Below, piece by piece: positions 9,277 through 18,253 of a stretch of DNA of 64,000 nucleotides. The notes under the pieces were generated by a model. It did no database searches and was not told the origin of the DNA. It saw nothing but the letters and a program-made list of their open reading frames with translations. A program made the position numbers and the translations under genes. Position 1 is the first letter of the stretch. Each line of letters begins with the position of its first letter. This DNA is from Sphaerisporangium corydalis. GTDB taxonomy: Bacteria > Actinomycetota > Actinomycetes > Streptosporangiales > Streptosporangiaceae. The stretch spans positions 1 through 64,000 of the forward strand of contig NZ_JANZYP010000007.1 in assembly GCF_025506355.1 (NCBI RefSeq), in the 5' to 3' direction.

Positions 9277-9320
9277 GGCCCGGCGGAGAGAATCACTCTC
9301 TCCGCCGGGCCGTTTCTTTT
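9277..9320 (+). terminator. intrinsic terminator after mmsA
   Basis: A perfect 14-bp stem (GGCCCGGCGGAGAG paired with CTCTCCGCCGGGCC, loop 9291-9297) is followed by GTTTCTTTTGTT. It lies 22 bases after the mmsA stop and is the clearest rho-independent terminator in the window. Confidence 0.93.
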
Positions 9321-9705
9321 GTTGGCATTTCACTATATCGCCGCCTTCGGTATCCGCGGCTTTCCGTACCTCGTGCGCGCCGCCGACGTGATTTCCGGCG
9401 GCGCCGTCGATGGTCGTGCGGACGGGCCGGTCGGTTCGGGCGGTTCGCCACTTCAGACGGCCTACCAGCATGGACTGTCATCATTGCGCCGCGTGAGCCG
9501 GTTATCCCGCTATTACCGACAAGGTGCTTCAGATGCAGTTATAACCGGGGTTCAATGGTGGTCGCGGGAGCGCCGGGCAAAGGTTTCCACGACGCCGGGC
9601 AGGCACGATGATCAGATGGGGAAAGGAAGTATCCAGAGATCATCGGCATGTCAAAGAGTTTCGCCGCCAGGTGACTTCATGAGATCCTCGGGGAGAGAAT
9701 GAAGA
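9321..9705. other. intergenic region without a supported gene
   Basis: These 385 bases lie between the mmsA terminator and the collagen-like gene. No reading frame has convincing coding character or a ribosome-binding site. The region probably holds the promoter of the collagen-like gene; no canonical -35/-10 pair was found. Confidence 0.5.
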
Positions 9706-11883
9706 GTGGCTACTTTTATGAAACGGACCCTGGTGGGCGGCGCGCTCGCCGGGGCTGTTCTCGTCTATTCGCCTGCTCCGGCAGGCGCCGAGGCAAGAAC
9801 CGCCTCGCCGCCCGGCCGGGCGGGTATCGGCAATTCAACGAGCGGCATGATACAAAGGACGCCTTCCGGCGTCCTTTCTCACACCTCTTCTTCGAGGCGT
9901 TCCGCCGCTCCCGATGACTGCGTTCCCACCGTTGTGTGCCCGCCGCCGGTGGTGCCGGTCGGGACCCTGCAGTGGATCAGCTGGCCCCGCCCGCGCCCTC
10001 TGCCCATCCCCGTCCCGGTCCCGGTCGGCCAGGGCACCGGCAGCGCGGTCCCGGCCGGCCCGGTCGCCAACGGGGCGATCCCGCTGTGCACCTGGCTGCA
10101 CGTTCCCCAATGGCTTTGCAAGGTGCCGCCGGGTCCCGCCGGTCCGCCCGGGCCCGCGGGTCCGGCAGGCCCGGCGGGCCCACGGGGCCCAGTGGGTGCG
10201 ACCGGCCTGCCCGGCGCCCCCGGCGCCCCCGGTGCTCCCGGGATCGACGGTGCTCCCGGCATCGACGGCGCGCCTGGCATCGACGGTGCTCCCGGCATGC
10301 CCGGCCCGGTCGGCCCCGCCGGCGCCACTGGCGCGCCTGGTCCCGTCGGCCCGATGGGTCCGATGGGTCCGGTTGGACTGCCTGGGATCGACGGCGCTCC
10401 GGGTGCTCCCGGCGTTGACGGCGCCCCGGGTGCTCCCGGCATCAACGGTGCTCCCGGCCCGGTGGGCCCGGTCGGTCCGGTCGGTCCGGTCGGTCCGGCG
10501 GGTCCCGCGGGAGGTCCGGCAGGCCCCGCGGGTCCGGCAGGCCCCGCAGGTCCCGCAGGCCCGCCCGGAGTCGACGGCGCTCCGGGTGCTCCCGGCATTG
10601 ACGGCGCTCCCGGCCCGGCCGGCCCGCAAGGTCCGCCTGGAGTGGACGGTGCCCCTGGTGCCCCTGGCGTTGACGGCGCTCCTGGTCCCGTCGGCCCGCA
10701 GGGTCCGCCTGGAGTGGACGGTGCTCCGGGTGCTCCTGGCCTTCCTGGTGCTCCGGGCGTTGACGGCGCTCCTGGTCCGCAGGGTCCGGCGGGTCCGGCG
10801 GGTCTGCCCGGAGTCGATGGCGCTCCGGGTACTCCCGGCCTTCCTGGCGCTCCCGGTATCGATGGCGCTCCTGGTCCGGTCGGCCCGCAGGGTCCGCCTG
10901 GAGTCGATGGCGCTCCGGGTACTCCCGGCCTTCCTGGCGCTCCCGGCGTTGACGGTGCTCCTGGTCCGGTCGGCCCGCAGGGTCCGGCAGGTCTGCCTGG
11001 AGTCGATGGCGCTCCTGGAACTCCTGGCCTTCCCGGTGCTCCGGGCGTTGACGGCGCTCCTGGTCCGCAGGGTCCGGCGGGTCCGGCGGGTCTGCCCGGA
11101 GTCGACGGTGCTCCGGGTGCTCCTGGCCTTCCTGGTGCTCCCGGCGTTGACGGTGCTCCTGGTCCGGTCGGCCCGCAGGGTCCGCCTGGAGTGGACGGTG
11201 CCCCGGGTGCTCCGGGCCTTCCTGGCGCTCCCGGCGTCGATGGCGCTCCTGGTCCGGTCGGCCCGCAGGGTCCGCCTGGAGTGGACGGTGCCCCGGGTGC
11301 TCCCGGCCTTCCTGGCGCTCCCGGCATTGACGGCGCTCCCGGCACTCCGGGTGCTCCGGGCATCGACGGTGCTCCCGGTCCGCAGGGTCCGGCCGGTCCG
11401 CAAGGTGCGCCTGGAGTCGACGGCGCTCCTGGCCTTCCTGGGGCTCCGGGCATTGACGGCGCTCCTGGCATTCCGGGTGCTCCCGGCGTCGATGGTGCTC
11501 CTGGTCCGCAGGGTCCGGCGGGTCCGGCGGGTCTGCCTGGAGTGGACGGTGCCCCGGGTGCTCCCGGCCTTCCGGGTGCTCCCGGCATTGACGGCGCTCC
11601 CGGCGCTCCGGGTGCTCCCGGTGTCGACGGTGCTCCCGGTCCGCAGGGTCCGGCCGGTCCGCAGGGTGCGCCTGGAAGTGGCGTGCCCGGTCCCGAGGGT
11701 CCGGCAGGACCTCCCGGACCGCAGGGTCCGCCCGGACCGCAGGGCCCTCCCGGTCCCTCTGGAGGGACGGGCAGCGGTCAGGCGGCCGGTACTCCGTCGA
11801 CCAGCCCGTGCGCGGCCGCGACGGGCCTGACGTACCCGCTCGTCTACGGCGTGTACTCCGTCTACCCCTCCTGCACCGGATGA
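9706..11883 (+). CDS. secreted collagen-like Gly-X-Y repeat protein
   Basis: The 725-residue protein begins with a signal peptide ([20 protein letters not shown], cleavage near AGA-EA at residue 28). A non-collagenous head of about 110 residues with four cysteines follows, then about 180 Gly-X-Y triplets (residues 143-685), then a short tail with two cysteines ending [23 protein letters not shown] and GPQGPAG blocks recur. Asp is almost the only charged residue in the repeats. The register breaks once inside a GPAGPAGG stretch and once near GAPGSGVPG. By analogy with bacterial collagens it should form a triple helix on or outside the cell. The GTG at 9706 follows GGGAG; an ATG at 9718 is the alternative. 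Confidence 0.9.
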   Translation: MATFMKRTLVGGALAGAVLVYSPAPAGAEARTASPPGRAGIGNSTSGMIQRTPSGVLSHTSSSRRSAAPDDCVPTVVCPPPVVPVGTLQWISWPRPRPLPIPVPVPVGQGTGSAVPAGPVANGAIPLCTWLHVPQWLCKVPPGPAGPPGPAGPAGPAGPRGPVGATGLPGAPGAPGAPGIDGAPGIDGAPGIDGAPGMPGPVGPAGATGAPGPVGPMGPMGPVGLPGIDGAPGAPGVDGAPGAPGINGAPGPVGPVGPVGPVGPAGPAGGPAGPAGPAGPAGPAGPPGVDGAPGAPGIDGAPGPAGPQGPPGVDGAPGAPGVDGAPGPVGPQGPPGVDGAPGAPGLPGAPGVDGAPGPQGPAGPAGLPGVDGAPGTPGLPGAPGIDGAPGPVGPQGPPGVDGAPGTPGLPGAPGVDGAPGPVGPQGPAGLPGVDGAPGTPGLPGAPGVDGAPGPQGPAGPAGLPGVDGAPGAPGLPGAPGVDGAPGPVGPQGPPGVDGAPGAPGLPGAPGVDGAPGPVGPQGPPGVDGAPGAPGLPGAPGIDGAPGTPGAPGIDGAPGPQGPAGPQGAPGVDGAPGLPGAPGIDGAPGIPGAPGVDGAPGPQGPAGPAGLPGVDGAPGAPGLPGAPGIDGAPGAPGAPGVDGAPGPQGPAGPQGAPGSGVPGPEGPAGPPGPQGPPGPQGPPGPSGGTGSGQAAGTPSTSPCAAATGLTYPLVYGVYSVYPSCTG
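10200..11690 (+). repeat. tandem DNA repeats encoding collagen blocks
   Basis: Blocks of about 60-75 bp encoding combinations of [26 protein letters not shown] and [10 protein letters not shown] recur many times with near-identical DNA. This implies recent expansion and likely length variation between strains. The opposite strand stays open over the same region only because of the GGN/CCN composition. Confidence 0.8.
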
Positions 11884-11914
11884 GGTAGGCGGCGCGGCGA
11901 GTGAGATGACCACA

Positions 11915-11947
11915 GGGGCGCGGGCCGGATGACAGGGCCCGCGCCCC
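11915..11947 (+). terminator. hairpin after the collagen-like gene
   Basis: GGGGCGCGGGCC pairs with GGCCCGCGCCCC over a short loop, 31 bases after the stop codon. It has no T-run, which is common for actinomycete terminators. Confidence 0.7.
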
Positions 11948-12048
11948 TTCGGCGCTTCCACGCGGGCCGCCCGGCATGCCAGGTCGCCGGTGCGCCGGGC
12001 CCGATAGGCTCCCGGTGAGACCGACGAAGGCGGGAGGCGGGGGCCGGC

Positions 12049-13296
12049 ATGGTGAGTACGGGGCGACTCCGGACCGGCCTCGCGGCGATGGCCCTCCCGG
12101 TGGCGCTCGCCGCGTGCGCGGGGCCCGCTCCCGCGTCCCCGGGGAGCGACGCCGCCCAGGTCGCGGCGGCACCCAGCCCGACGCCGCCGGCCGCGACCGC
12201 GACGCCGTCCCCGTCCAGCACTCCCACGAGCACCCCGACCCCCGTCCCGAAGTCCTCGCGCGGCACTCCAGGGCCCGGCGAGGGCATGCTGACCGTGCTG
12301 ACGTTCCGCGGCTACGCCGAGTACGGCGGGAGCGACCCGGACGTCAACTGGGTCAAACCGTTCGAGCAGAGCACGGGCTGCCGGGTGAACCTCCGCTTCC
12401 CCCAGTCGGGCGACCAGATGGACAAGCTGCTCGCCCAGACCGCCTTCGACGTGGTCGCGGCGCCCCCGGAGGTCACGGGCAGGCTGATCGACGAGCGCAA
12501 GGTCGTCCCGCTCACCACCTCGCTCATCTCCGGCTACGACGCGATCCCGCGATGGCTGCGCACCCAGCGCTCGGTCACGGCCGGCGGCAAGGTGTACGGC
12601 GTCCCGTTCCTGTGGGGGTCGTACGTCACGCTCTACGACTCCGGCGGGGCGCGCCCGGCCAAGGGGGACGCGATCTACTCCGATCGCGGCCCCGTCACGG
12701 TGCGGAACAGCCCCATGTCGATCGCCGACGCCGCCCTCGCACTGAAGGGGCGGCGCCCGAAGCTCGGGGTGAAGGACCCGTTCGAGCTGACCCCGGCCCA
12801 GCTCGACGCCGCGATGGCGCTGCTCACCGAACGGCAGGGTGAGCGCGTCTACTGGAGGGAGCCGATCGAGGCCCTTCAGGGGCTGGCCGGGTCGACGGTG
12901 CGGCTGGGGCGGGCGCTGCCCTACCAGCTCGACATCCTGCGCCGGGCCGGCCGCCCGGTGAAGGCCGTGCCCGACGAGCCGACGACCGGCTGGGTGGACT
13001 CCTGGATGGTCTCGGCGCAGGCCACCGCCCCGAACTGCGCGTACAAGTGGCTCGCCTGGACCGCCTCGGCCGGCACGCAACGGCAGGCGGCGGCGTGGAA
13101 CGGGCTCGCGCCCGCCAACCCGGCCGCGTGCGGCGGGGCCGCCGCACGGGTCTGCGCCGCGTATCGGGTCAAAGACGATAAATGGCTGAAAAAGATCAGC
13201 TTTGCCGTTAGACCGTCGAAGGATTGCGGTGGCCGGCATGGGGAATGCACTGACTATGCCGAGTGGGCCACCAGATGGCAGCAGCTCGTGCGCTGA
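12049..13296 (+). CDS. extracellular solute-binding lipoprotein (polyamine type)
   Basis: The 415-residue protein starts with a signal sequence and lipobox (ALAAC, cysteine near residue 23). A Pro/Thr/Ser linker follows, then a periplasmic-binding fold of the spermidine/putrescine class (VLTFRGYAEYGG, FDVVAAPPEVTGRL, YGVPFLWGSY). It would be anchored outside the membrane and deliver a ligand to an ABC importer, but no permease or ATPase gene lies next to it. A good GGGAGG precedes the ATG. The downstream saccharopine-dehydrogenase-like gene suggests amine or amino-acid metabolism. The ligand is inferred from family only. Confidence 0.82.
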   Translation: MVSTGRLRTGLAAMALPVALAACAGPAPASPGSDAAQVAAAPSPTPPAATATPSPSSTPTSTPTPVPKSSRGTPGPGEGMLTVLTFRGYAEYGGSDPDVNWVKPFEQSTGCRVNLRFPQSGDQMDKLLAQTAFDVVAAPPEVTGRLIDERKVVPLTTSLISGYDAIPRWLRTQRSVTAGGKVYGVPFLWGSYVTLYDSGGARPAKGDAIYSDRGPVTVRNSPMSIADAALALKGRRPKLGVKDPFELTPAQLDAAMALLTERQGERVYWREPIEALQGLAGSTVRLGRALPYQLDILRRAGRPVKAVPDEPTTGWVDSWMVSAQATAPNCAYKWLAWTASAGTQRQAAAWNGLAPANPAACGGAAARVCAAYRVKDDKWLKKISFAVRPSKDCGGRHGECTDYAEWATRWQQLVR

Positions 13297-13366
13297 CCGG
13301 GGTGGTCTTTACCTGACGTGAGAAGGCCGCAGGCAGCGCCCGTCCCCCCGCTGGGCGCCGTCTGCC

Positions 13367-13407
13367 AGGGGCGCTCCGGATGCTCCCCCCGACTCCGGAG
13401 CGCCTCT
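13367..13407 (+). terminator. hairpin terminator after the binding-protein gene
   Basis: A near-perfect stem, AGGGGCGCTCCGGA against TCCGGAGCGCCTCT with a 13-base loop, lies about 70 bases after the stop codon at 13296. It is followed by TCG rather than a T-run. Confidence 0.7.
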
Positions 13408-13526
13408 TCGCGCTCCACCCCGGCCCCCGGGCCGGACGTACGGCCGAGCCCCTGACCGGCCGCGTACCCGCCTCGCGAAGCTCCGCCGGCGCGGGCCCGA
13501 TCCGGTTCCGCCGGGGGTCCGTTGAA

Positions 13527-13546
13527 TGGTCGACCAGTCAATTGGT
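13527..13546. promoter_or_regulatory. TGGTCGACCA operator-like palindrome
   Basis: A perfect 10-bp palindrome TGGTCGACCA (13527-13536) shares its ACCA arm with a second inverted repeat ending TGGT at 13546. It lies just before the ATG at 13559. TGGT/ACCA sites are typical of GntR/FadR-family regulators; no such gene is adjacent, so the binder is unknown. Confidence 0.45.
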
Positions 13547-13558
13547 AACGTCGCGGGC

Positions 13559-14800
13559 ATGCGCATCCTGCTGGCGGGCGCCGGTGGCGTCGGTTCCGCC
13601 GTGGTCCCCATCGCCGCCCGACGTGACTTCTTCGACCACATCGTCGTCGCCGACTACGACCGCTCGCGAGCCGAGGCGGTGGTCGCCAGGCGGACGGTTC
13701 CCGGGCCGGACGGCCCGCGTCCCGACGCGCGGTTCAGCGCCATCGGCCTGGACGCCTCCGACCAGGACGCCGTGGAGGCGGCGCTGAGGGAGCACGCCTG
13801 CGACGTGCTGTTCAACGCCGTGGACCCCCGGTTCGACATGCCCCTGTTCCGCGCCGCGCTGAACGCCGGCGCGCACTATCTGGACATGGCGATGTCGCTG
13901 TCCAGCCCGCACCCCTCGCGGCCGTACGAGCTGACCGGCGTCAAGCTCGGCGACGAGCAGTTCGCGCTGGCGCCCGAGTGGGAGGCCGGGCGCAGGCTCG
14001 CGCTGGTCGGCATGGGCGTCGAGCCCGGCCTGGCCGACGTGTTCGCCAGGTACGCCGCCGACCACCTGTTCCGGAGCATCGACGAGATCGGCGTACGGGA
14101 CGGGGCGAACCTGGTCATCGAGGGCCCCGACGGCGAGGAGGGCTTCGCGCCCACCTTCTCGATCTGGACGACCATCGAGGAATGCCTGAACCCGCCGGTC
14201 GTCTGGGAGGACGGCGGCTGGCACACGACCGCGCCGTTCAGCGAGCCGGAGGTCTTCGACTTCCCCGAGGGCATCGGCCCGGTCGAGTGCGTGAACGTCG
14301 AGCACGAGGAGGTCCTGCTGGTCCCGCGCTGGGTGGACGCGCGGCGGGTGACGTTCAAGTACGGTCTCGGCGAGGAGTTCATCGGCGTGCTCAGGACGCT
14401 GCACAAGCTCGGCCTGGACTCCACCCGGCCGGTGAACGTCAAGGGCGCCGAGGTGGCGCCGCGCGACGTCGTGGCGGCGTGCCTGCCCGACCCGGCGACC
14501 CTCGGGGACCGGATGCGCGGCAAGACCTGCGCCGGCACCTGGGTCAGGGGCACCGGCAAGGACGGCCGCCCGCGCGAGGTGTACCTGTACCACGTGGTCG
14601 ACAACGAGTGGTCCATGCGGGAGTACGGCTGCCAGGCCGTGCTCTGGCAGACCGCCGTCCACCCCGTCGTGGCGCTGGAGCTGGTCGCGCGCGGCGCCTG
14701 GAAGGGCGAGGGAGTGCTCGGCCCCGAGGCGTTCGACCCGGTCCCGTTCCTCGACCTGCTGAACGAGTACGGGTCGCCGTGGGGGATGCGCGAGCAGTGA
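13559..14800 (+). CDS. saccharopine dehydrogenase-like oxidoreductase
   Basis: The 413-residue protein starts with a Rossmann motif (MRILLAGAGGVGSAVVPIAA) and continues as the saccharopine-dehydrogenase/Lys9 family. It has the FNAVDPRFDMPLFRAALNAG segment and a C-terminal substrate domain (GVEPGLADVFARYA). Family members reduce or split saccharopine, or form carboxynorspermidine. The polyamine-type binding protein upstream and aminotransferases nearby make an amine or lysine role plausible but unproven. The ATG at 13559 is preferred because it begins the Rossmann strand; an in-frame ATG at 13526 would add 11 unconserved residues and lies in the palindrome. No ribosome-binding site is obvious, so a leaderless mRNA is possible. 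Confidence 0.82.
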   Translation: MRILLAGAGGVGSAVVPIAARRDFFDHIVVADYDRSRAEAVVARRTVPGPDGPRPDARFSAIGLDASDQDAVEAALREHACDVLFNAVDPRFDMPLFRAALNAGAHYLDMAMSLSSPHPSRPYELTGVKLGDEQFALAPEWEAGRRLALVGMGVEPGLADVFARYAADHLFRSIDEIGVRDGANLVIEGPDGEEGFAPTFSIWTTIEECLNPPVVWEDGGWHTTAPFSEPEVFDFPEGIGPVECVNVEHEEVLLVPRWVDARRVTFKYGLGEEFIGVLRTLHKLGLDSTRPVNVKGAEVAPRDVVAACLPDPATLGDRMRGKTCAGTWVRGTGKDGRPREVYLYHVVDNEWSMREYGCQAVLWQTAVHPVVALELVARGAWKGEGVLGPEAFDPVPFLDLLNEYGSPWGMREQ

Positions 14801-14859
14801 CCGGCGAGCCACGACGCGGGTGGGTGCGGATGTGACCTTGATCTGGAGCGGCGCCCGGG

Positions 14860-15108
14860 TCAGGGGAACGCGGCCCTGCTCTCAGAGCTCTTGTTCCGCG
14901 GCGCGGGGGTCGCGGGGAGCAGCGCTTCGGCGCACTCCTCGCAGGCCATCACCGGCGCGTCGTCCGGAAGCCTGCCGACACGGACCCGAGGCCGAGGCCA
15001 TTTCTTGCTGCAGACCACGCAGGCGTCCCCATCGCGCTGCGGGCCGGTGAGATCTTCTGGGTCGAACGTCAGGTTGAGCCGTGCGGCTCCGGTCGGATCC
15101 CAGCTCAT
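14860..15108 (-). CDS. small two-CxxC (zinc-ribbon-like) protein
   Basis: This 82-residue hypothetical protein carries CVVC at about residue 31 and CEEC at about residue 57, spaced as in a four-cysteine zinc ribbon. GGGAG lies six bases before the ATG at 15108. Its function is unknown. The spacing suggests a small metal- or nucleic-acid-binding protein. It is convergent with the saccharopine-dehydrogenase-like gene. Confidence 0.65.
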   Translation of the reverse strand: MSWDPTGAARLNLTFDPEDLTGPQRDGDACVVCSKKWPRPRVRVGRLPDDAPVMACEECAEALLPATPAPRNKSSESRAAFP

Positions 15109-15230
15109 CACGCTCCCGTTGATCGAGTGGCTTGTACCCGAACCGTTATAGCTCCATTACCGTCAGTGATCGACTAGAGGGATGTCAAGGACGGGTTAAA
15201 TCCCGGGCATCGCGCAGGTCTTTCAACAAC

Positions 15231-15257
15231 AAAAGGGACACCCGGCAGCAAGCCGGA
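15231..15257 (-). terminator. terminator of gabT
   Basis: AAAGGG pairs with CCCTTT around an inner CCCGGC/GCCGG stem. On the minus strand it follows the gabT stop by about 20 bases and ends in a short T-rich stretch. Confidence 0.7.
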
Positions 15258-15276
15258 TGCCCCTTTCGCGGGCTTC

Positions 15277-16668
15277 CTATAGGGACGACATGACCTTCTC
15301 CAGGATGGTCAGGCCCTCGTCGAGCAGGTTGCCGGGGATGGAGAGCGGCGGGAGGAACCGCAGGACGTTGCCGTAGGTGCCGGCGGTGAGCACGACCAGG
15401 CCCTCCGCGTGGCAGCGCCTGACGATCTCGCCGGTCACGTCCGCGTCCGGCTCGTTGGTGCCGGGGACCACGAGCTCGATCGCGATCATGGCGCCGCGTC
15501 CCCGCACGTCGCCGATCATGTCGAACCGCTCGGCCAGCGCGCGCAGCCGGGGCAGCATGACGCCGCCGATCTCCCTGGCCCGCTCGACGAGACCTTCGGC
15601 CTCGATGGTGTCGAGCACGGCCAGCGCCGCCTCGCACGCGAGCGGGTTGCCGCCGTAGGTGCCGCCGAGGCCGCCGATGTGGACGGCGTCGAGGAGCTCG
15701 GCCCTGCCGGTGACGGCCGCCAGCGGCAGGCCGCCGGCGATGCCCTTGGCCGTGCAGATGATGTCGGGCACGACGCCCTCGTCCTCGCAGGCGAACAGGT
15801 GGCCGGTGCGGGCGAACCCGGTCTGCACCTCGTCGGCGATGAACACGATCCCGGCGCCCCGGGCGTACTCCGCCAGGGCGGGGAGGAAGCCACGGGCCGG
15901 CTCGATGAAGCCGCCCTCGCCCTGGATCGGCTCGATCACGATGGCGGCGACGTTCTCCGCGCCGATCTGCTTGTTGATCATGTCGATGGTCTGCGCCGCG
16001 GCCTCCTCGGCGCAGTTCTCCGGCCCGGTGGGCCACCGGAACGGGTAGGCCATCGGCATCCGGTACACCTCAGGGGCGTACGGGCCGAACCGGTGCTTGT
16101 AGGGCATGTTCTTGGCCGTGAGCGTCATGGTCAGCAGCGTGCGGCCGTGGTACCCGTGGTCGAACACCACGACGGCCTGGCGGCCGGTCGCGTGCCGGGC
16201 CACCTTCACGGCGTTCTCCACGGCCTCGGCGCCCGAGTTGACCAGGAACGAGCGCTTCTCGTGGTCGCCCGGGGTGAGCCGGTTGAGCTTCTCGCAGACC
16301 TCGACGTACGACTCGTACGGCGTGACCATGAAGCAGGTGTGCGTGAAGTCGGCCACCTGCTTCCGCACCCGCTCCACCACGCGCGGTGCCGCGTTGCCGA
16401 CGCTGGTCACCGCGATGCCGGAGCCGAAGTCGATCAGCGAGTTGCCGTCGGCGTCCACCACCACGCCGCCGCCCGCGTGCGTCACGAAGACCGGCAGGGT
16501 GGTGCCGATGCCCTGCGGCACTGCGGCCCGCTTGCGCGCGAGCAGCTCACGTGACCTCGGACCGGGCACCTCGGTCACCAGGCGGCGCTCCTGGGGGAGC
16601 GAGGGGCCGCCGTGGGCGATGGGCGGGGACGCGTACGGCTGGTCGTTTACGTCACGCTCGATGCTCAT
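15277..16668 (-). CDS. gabT: 4-aminobutyrate aminotransferase
   Basis: This 463-residue class III transaminase matches bacterial GabT closely. It has VNSGAEAVENAVKVAR, the FDHGYHGRTLLTMTLT segment, EPIQGEGGF, IADEVQTGFARTG and the PLP lysine in IICTAKGIAGGLPL. It transfers the amino group of GABA to 2-oxoglutarate, giving succinate semialdehyde in the cytosol. It is divergent from a PucR regulator 110 bp away, a common arrangement in which the regulator controls gabT. The aldehyde dehydrogenase at 19124 may take the next step. Confidence 0.94.
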   Translation of the reverse strand: MSIERDVNDQPYASPPIAHGGPSLPQERRLVTEVPGPRSRELLARKRAAVPQGIGTTLPVFVTHAGGGVVVDADGNSLIDFGSGIAVTSVGNAAPRVVERVRKQVADFTHTCFMVTPYESYVEVCEKLNRLTPGDHEKRSFLVNSGAEAVENAVKVARHATGRQAVVVFDHGYHGRTLLTMTLTAKNMPYKHRFGPYAPEVYRMPMAYPFRWPTGPENCAEEAAAQTIDMINKQIGAENVAAIVIEPIQGEGGFIEPARGFLPALAEYARGAGIVFIADEVQTGFARTGHLFACEDEGVVPDIICTAKGIAGGLPLAAVTGRAELLDAVHIGGLGGTYGGNPLACEAALAVLDTIEAEGLVERAREIGGVMLPRLRALAERFDMIGDVRGRGAMIAIELVVPGTNEPDADVTGEIVRRCHAEGLVVLTAGTYGNVLRFLPPLSIPGNLLDEGLTILEKVMSSL

Positions 16669-16735
16669 GCTTGTGACGGTACGGCCACCTTGCCCGCCTG
16701 CTTACTTGGCGACATGGCACAATATGGCCATTCTG

Positions 16736-16754
16736 CTTGTCCAAGTTGTACAAG
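16736..16754. promoter_or_regulatory. possible operator between gabT and pucR-like gene
   Basis: An inverted repeat CTTGT-N9-ACAAG lies in the 110-bp divergent gap. An ATGGC...GGCCAT imperfect palindrome is present about 20 bases before it. Either could bind the PucR protein encoded next door; this is inferred from position only. Confidence 0.35.
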
Positions 16755-16777
16755 TACCGATGGTTCCTGGGGGCTGG

Positions 16778-18253
16778 ATGGCTCCGACCTTGCGGCGGGT
16801 GGCGGCACTGGTGCCGCTGCGCCTGAAGGTACGCGCGGGAGAGGCGGCCCTGGACCGCCCCGTGCGCTGGGTCGCGGTCAGCGAGCTGGCCGACCCCACC
16901 CCCTTCCTGGAGGGCGACGAGCTGGTGCTGACCATCGGGATGCGCCTCGGCCCGGCGGACGCCGAACCGTACATATCCCGGCTTGTCGCCCGGGGGGTGG
17001 CCGGGCTCGGGTTCGGCGTCGGGCTGGGCCACGACACCGTGCCCCGGGAGTTCACCGAGGCCGCCGCCCGCGCCGGGCTGCCGCTGGTCGAGGTGCCCCG
17101 GGAGACGCCGTTCATCGCGATCGGCAAGGCCGTCAGCGAGCTGCTGGCCGCCGAGCGGTACGAGGAGCTCAGCGGCGCCTTCGCCGCGCAGGGCCGGCTG
17201 ACCCGGGCCGCGCTCCAGACCGGCGGCATGGGCGCGGTGATCGAGCGGCTGGCCAGGGAGATCCACGGCTGGGCCGTGCTGCTGGACGAGGCGGGCGCCG
17301 AGCTGCACGCGGCCGGCGAGGGGTCGGCGCGGGGGGTGGAGACGACCCTGCGGGAGGTCGGGCGGCTGCGGGCCCCCGGCGCGCCCGCGAGCCTGGCCCT
17401 GTCAGGGCCGGACGAGCACGTCATCGTGCAGCCGCTCGGCGGGCGGCCGCACCTGAGAGGGTTCTTCGCGGTCGGCTCGGACCGGCCGTTCACGCCGGTC
17501 GGGCACACCATCGTCAACACCGCGAACTCGCTGCTCACCCTCTCTCTCGAACAGGGCAGGGGGCGCCTGGCCGCCGTGCGGCGCGTGCGCGCGGCGGCGC
17601 TCCGCCTGCTGCTGGCCGGCGACCGGGGCTCCGCCGAGGAGGTCGTCGAGATGGTCGGCGGCGGGCTGCCCGACGAGCCGTTCGTCGTGCTGGCCTGCGA
17701 CCCCGCCGACGCCGAGGCCCTGCTGGACGCGCTGCCGGCGTTCGCCGCCCCCTGGGGCCCGCTGGTGGTCGTGCTGGCGGCCGGGGACGCGGCCGGGCCC
17801 CTGATCGAGCTGGCCGCCGCCGGCGGCCGGGTCGGGGTGAGCGAGCCGGTCGGCATGACCGCGCTGGGCACCGGGCTCGAACAGGCGCGCCGCGCCCTGG
17901 CCTCGGCCGCCCCCGTCATGCGCCATGCCGACCTCGCCGGGCAGGGGCTGCTCTCCCTGGTCGACCCCGACGCCCTGGCCGGGTTCGCCACGGCCCTGCT
18001 CGCCCCGCTGCGCGAGTACGGCTCGCGGGCCGACCTGGTGGAATCGCTGCGCGCCTACCTGGCGTGCAACGGCCACTGGGACGCCGCGGCGCAGCGCCTC
18101 GGCGTCCACCGGCACACCTTGCGCTACCGCATGCGCCGGGTCGGCGAGCTGCTCGGGCGCGACCTGGACGACCCGGCGGCCCGCGCCGAACTGTGGATCG
18201 CGCTGTCGGCGGGCGGCCAGCGGGGCTGGCCATCGGCCGGTGGCCGGGGCTAG
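16778..18253 (+). CDS. PucR-family regulator beside gabT
   Basis: The 491-residue protein has the PucR sensor domain at the N terminus (LRRVAALVPLRLKVRAGEAA, then LEGDELVLTIGM) and the PucR helix-turn-helix at about residues 425-480 (LRAYLACNGHWDAAAQRLGV, then HRHTLRYRMRRVGELL). The ATG at 16778 follows GGGGG at a 5-base spacing, whereas the upstream in-frame codons lack a site. Divergence from gabT suggests it senses GABA or its semialdehyde and controls gabT, as PucR-type activators do elsewhere. It is convergent with a TetR gene; the two stop codons share the same CTAG (18250-18253). Confidence 0.9.
   Translation: MAPTLRRVAALVPLRLKVRAGEAALDRPVRWVAVSELADPTPFLEGDELVLTIGMRLGPADAEPYISRLVARGVAGLGFGVGLGHDTVPREFTEAAARAGLPLVEVPRETPFIAIGKAVSELLAAERYEELSGAFAAQGRLTRAALQTGGMGAVIERLAREIHGWAVLLDEAGAELHAAGEGSARGVETTLREVGRLRAPGAPASLALSGPDEHVIVQPLGGRPHLRGFFAVGSDRPFTPVGHTIVNTANSLLTLSLEQGRGRLAAVRRVRAAALRLLLAGDRGSAEEVVEMVGGGLPDEPFVVLACDPADAEALLDALPAFAAPWGPLVVVLAAGDAAGPLIELAAAGGRVGVSEPVGMTALGTGLEQARRALASAAPVMRHADLAGQGLLSLVDPDALAGFATALLAPLREYGSRADLVESLRAYLACNGHWDAAAQRLGVHRHTLRYRMRRVGELLGRDLDDPAARAELWIALSAGGQRGWPSAGGRG

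Noticed and set aside
9879-11588. Long minus-strand frame also reading as Gly-X-Y collagen
   Set aside because: It is the complement of the GGN/CCN repeats of the plus-strand gene. It has no signal peptide, ribosome-binding site or separate ends.
16106-16777. 224-residue upstream extension of the second PucR protein
   Set aside because: It is antisense to gabT. The family-like start with a GGGGG site is the ATG at 16778.
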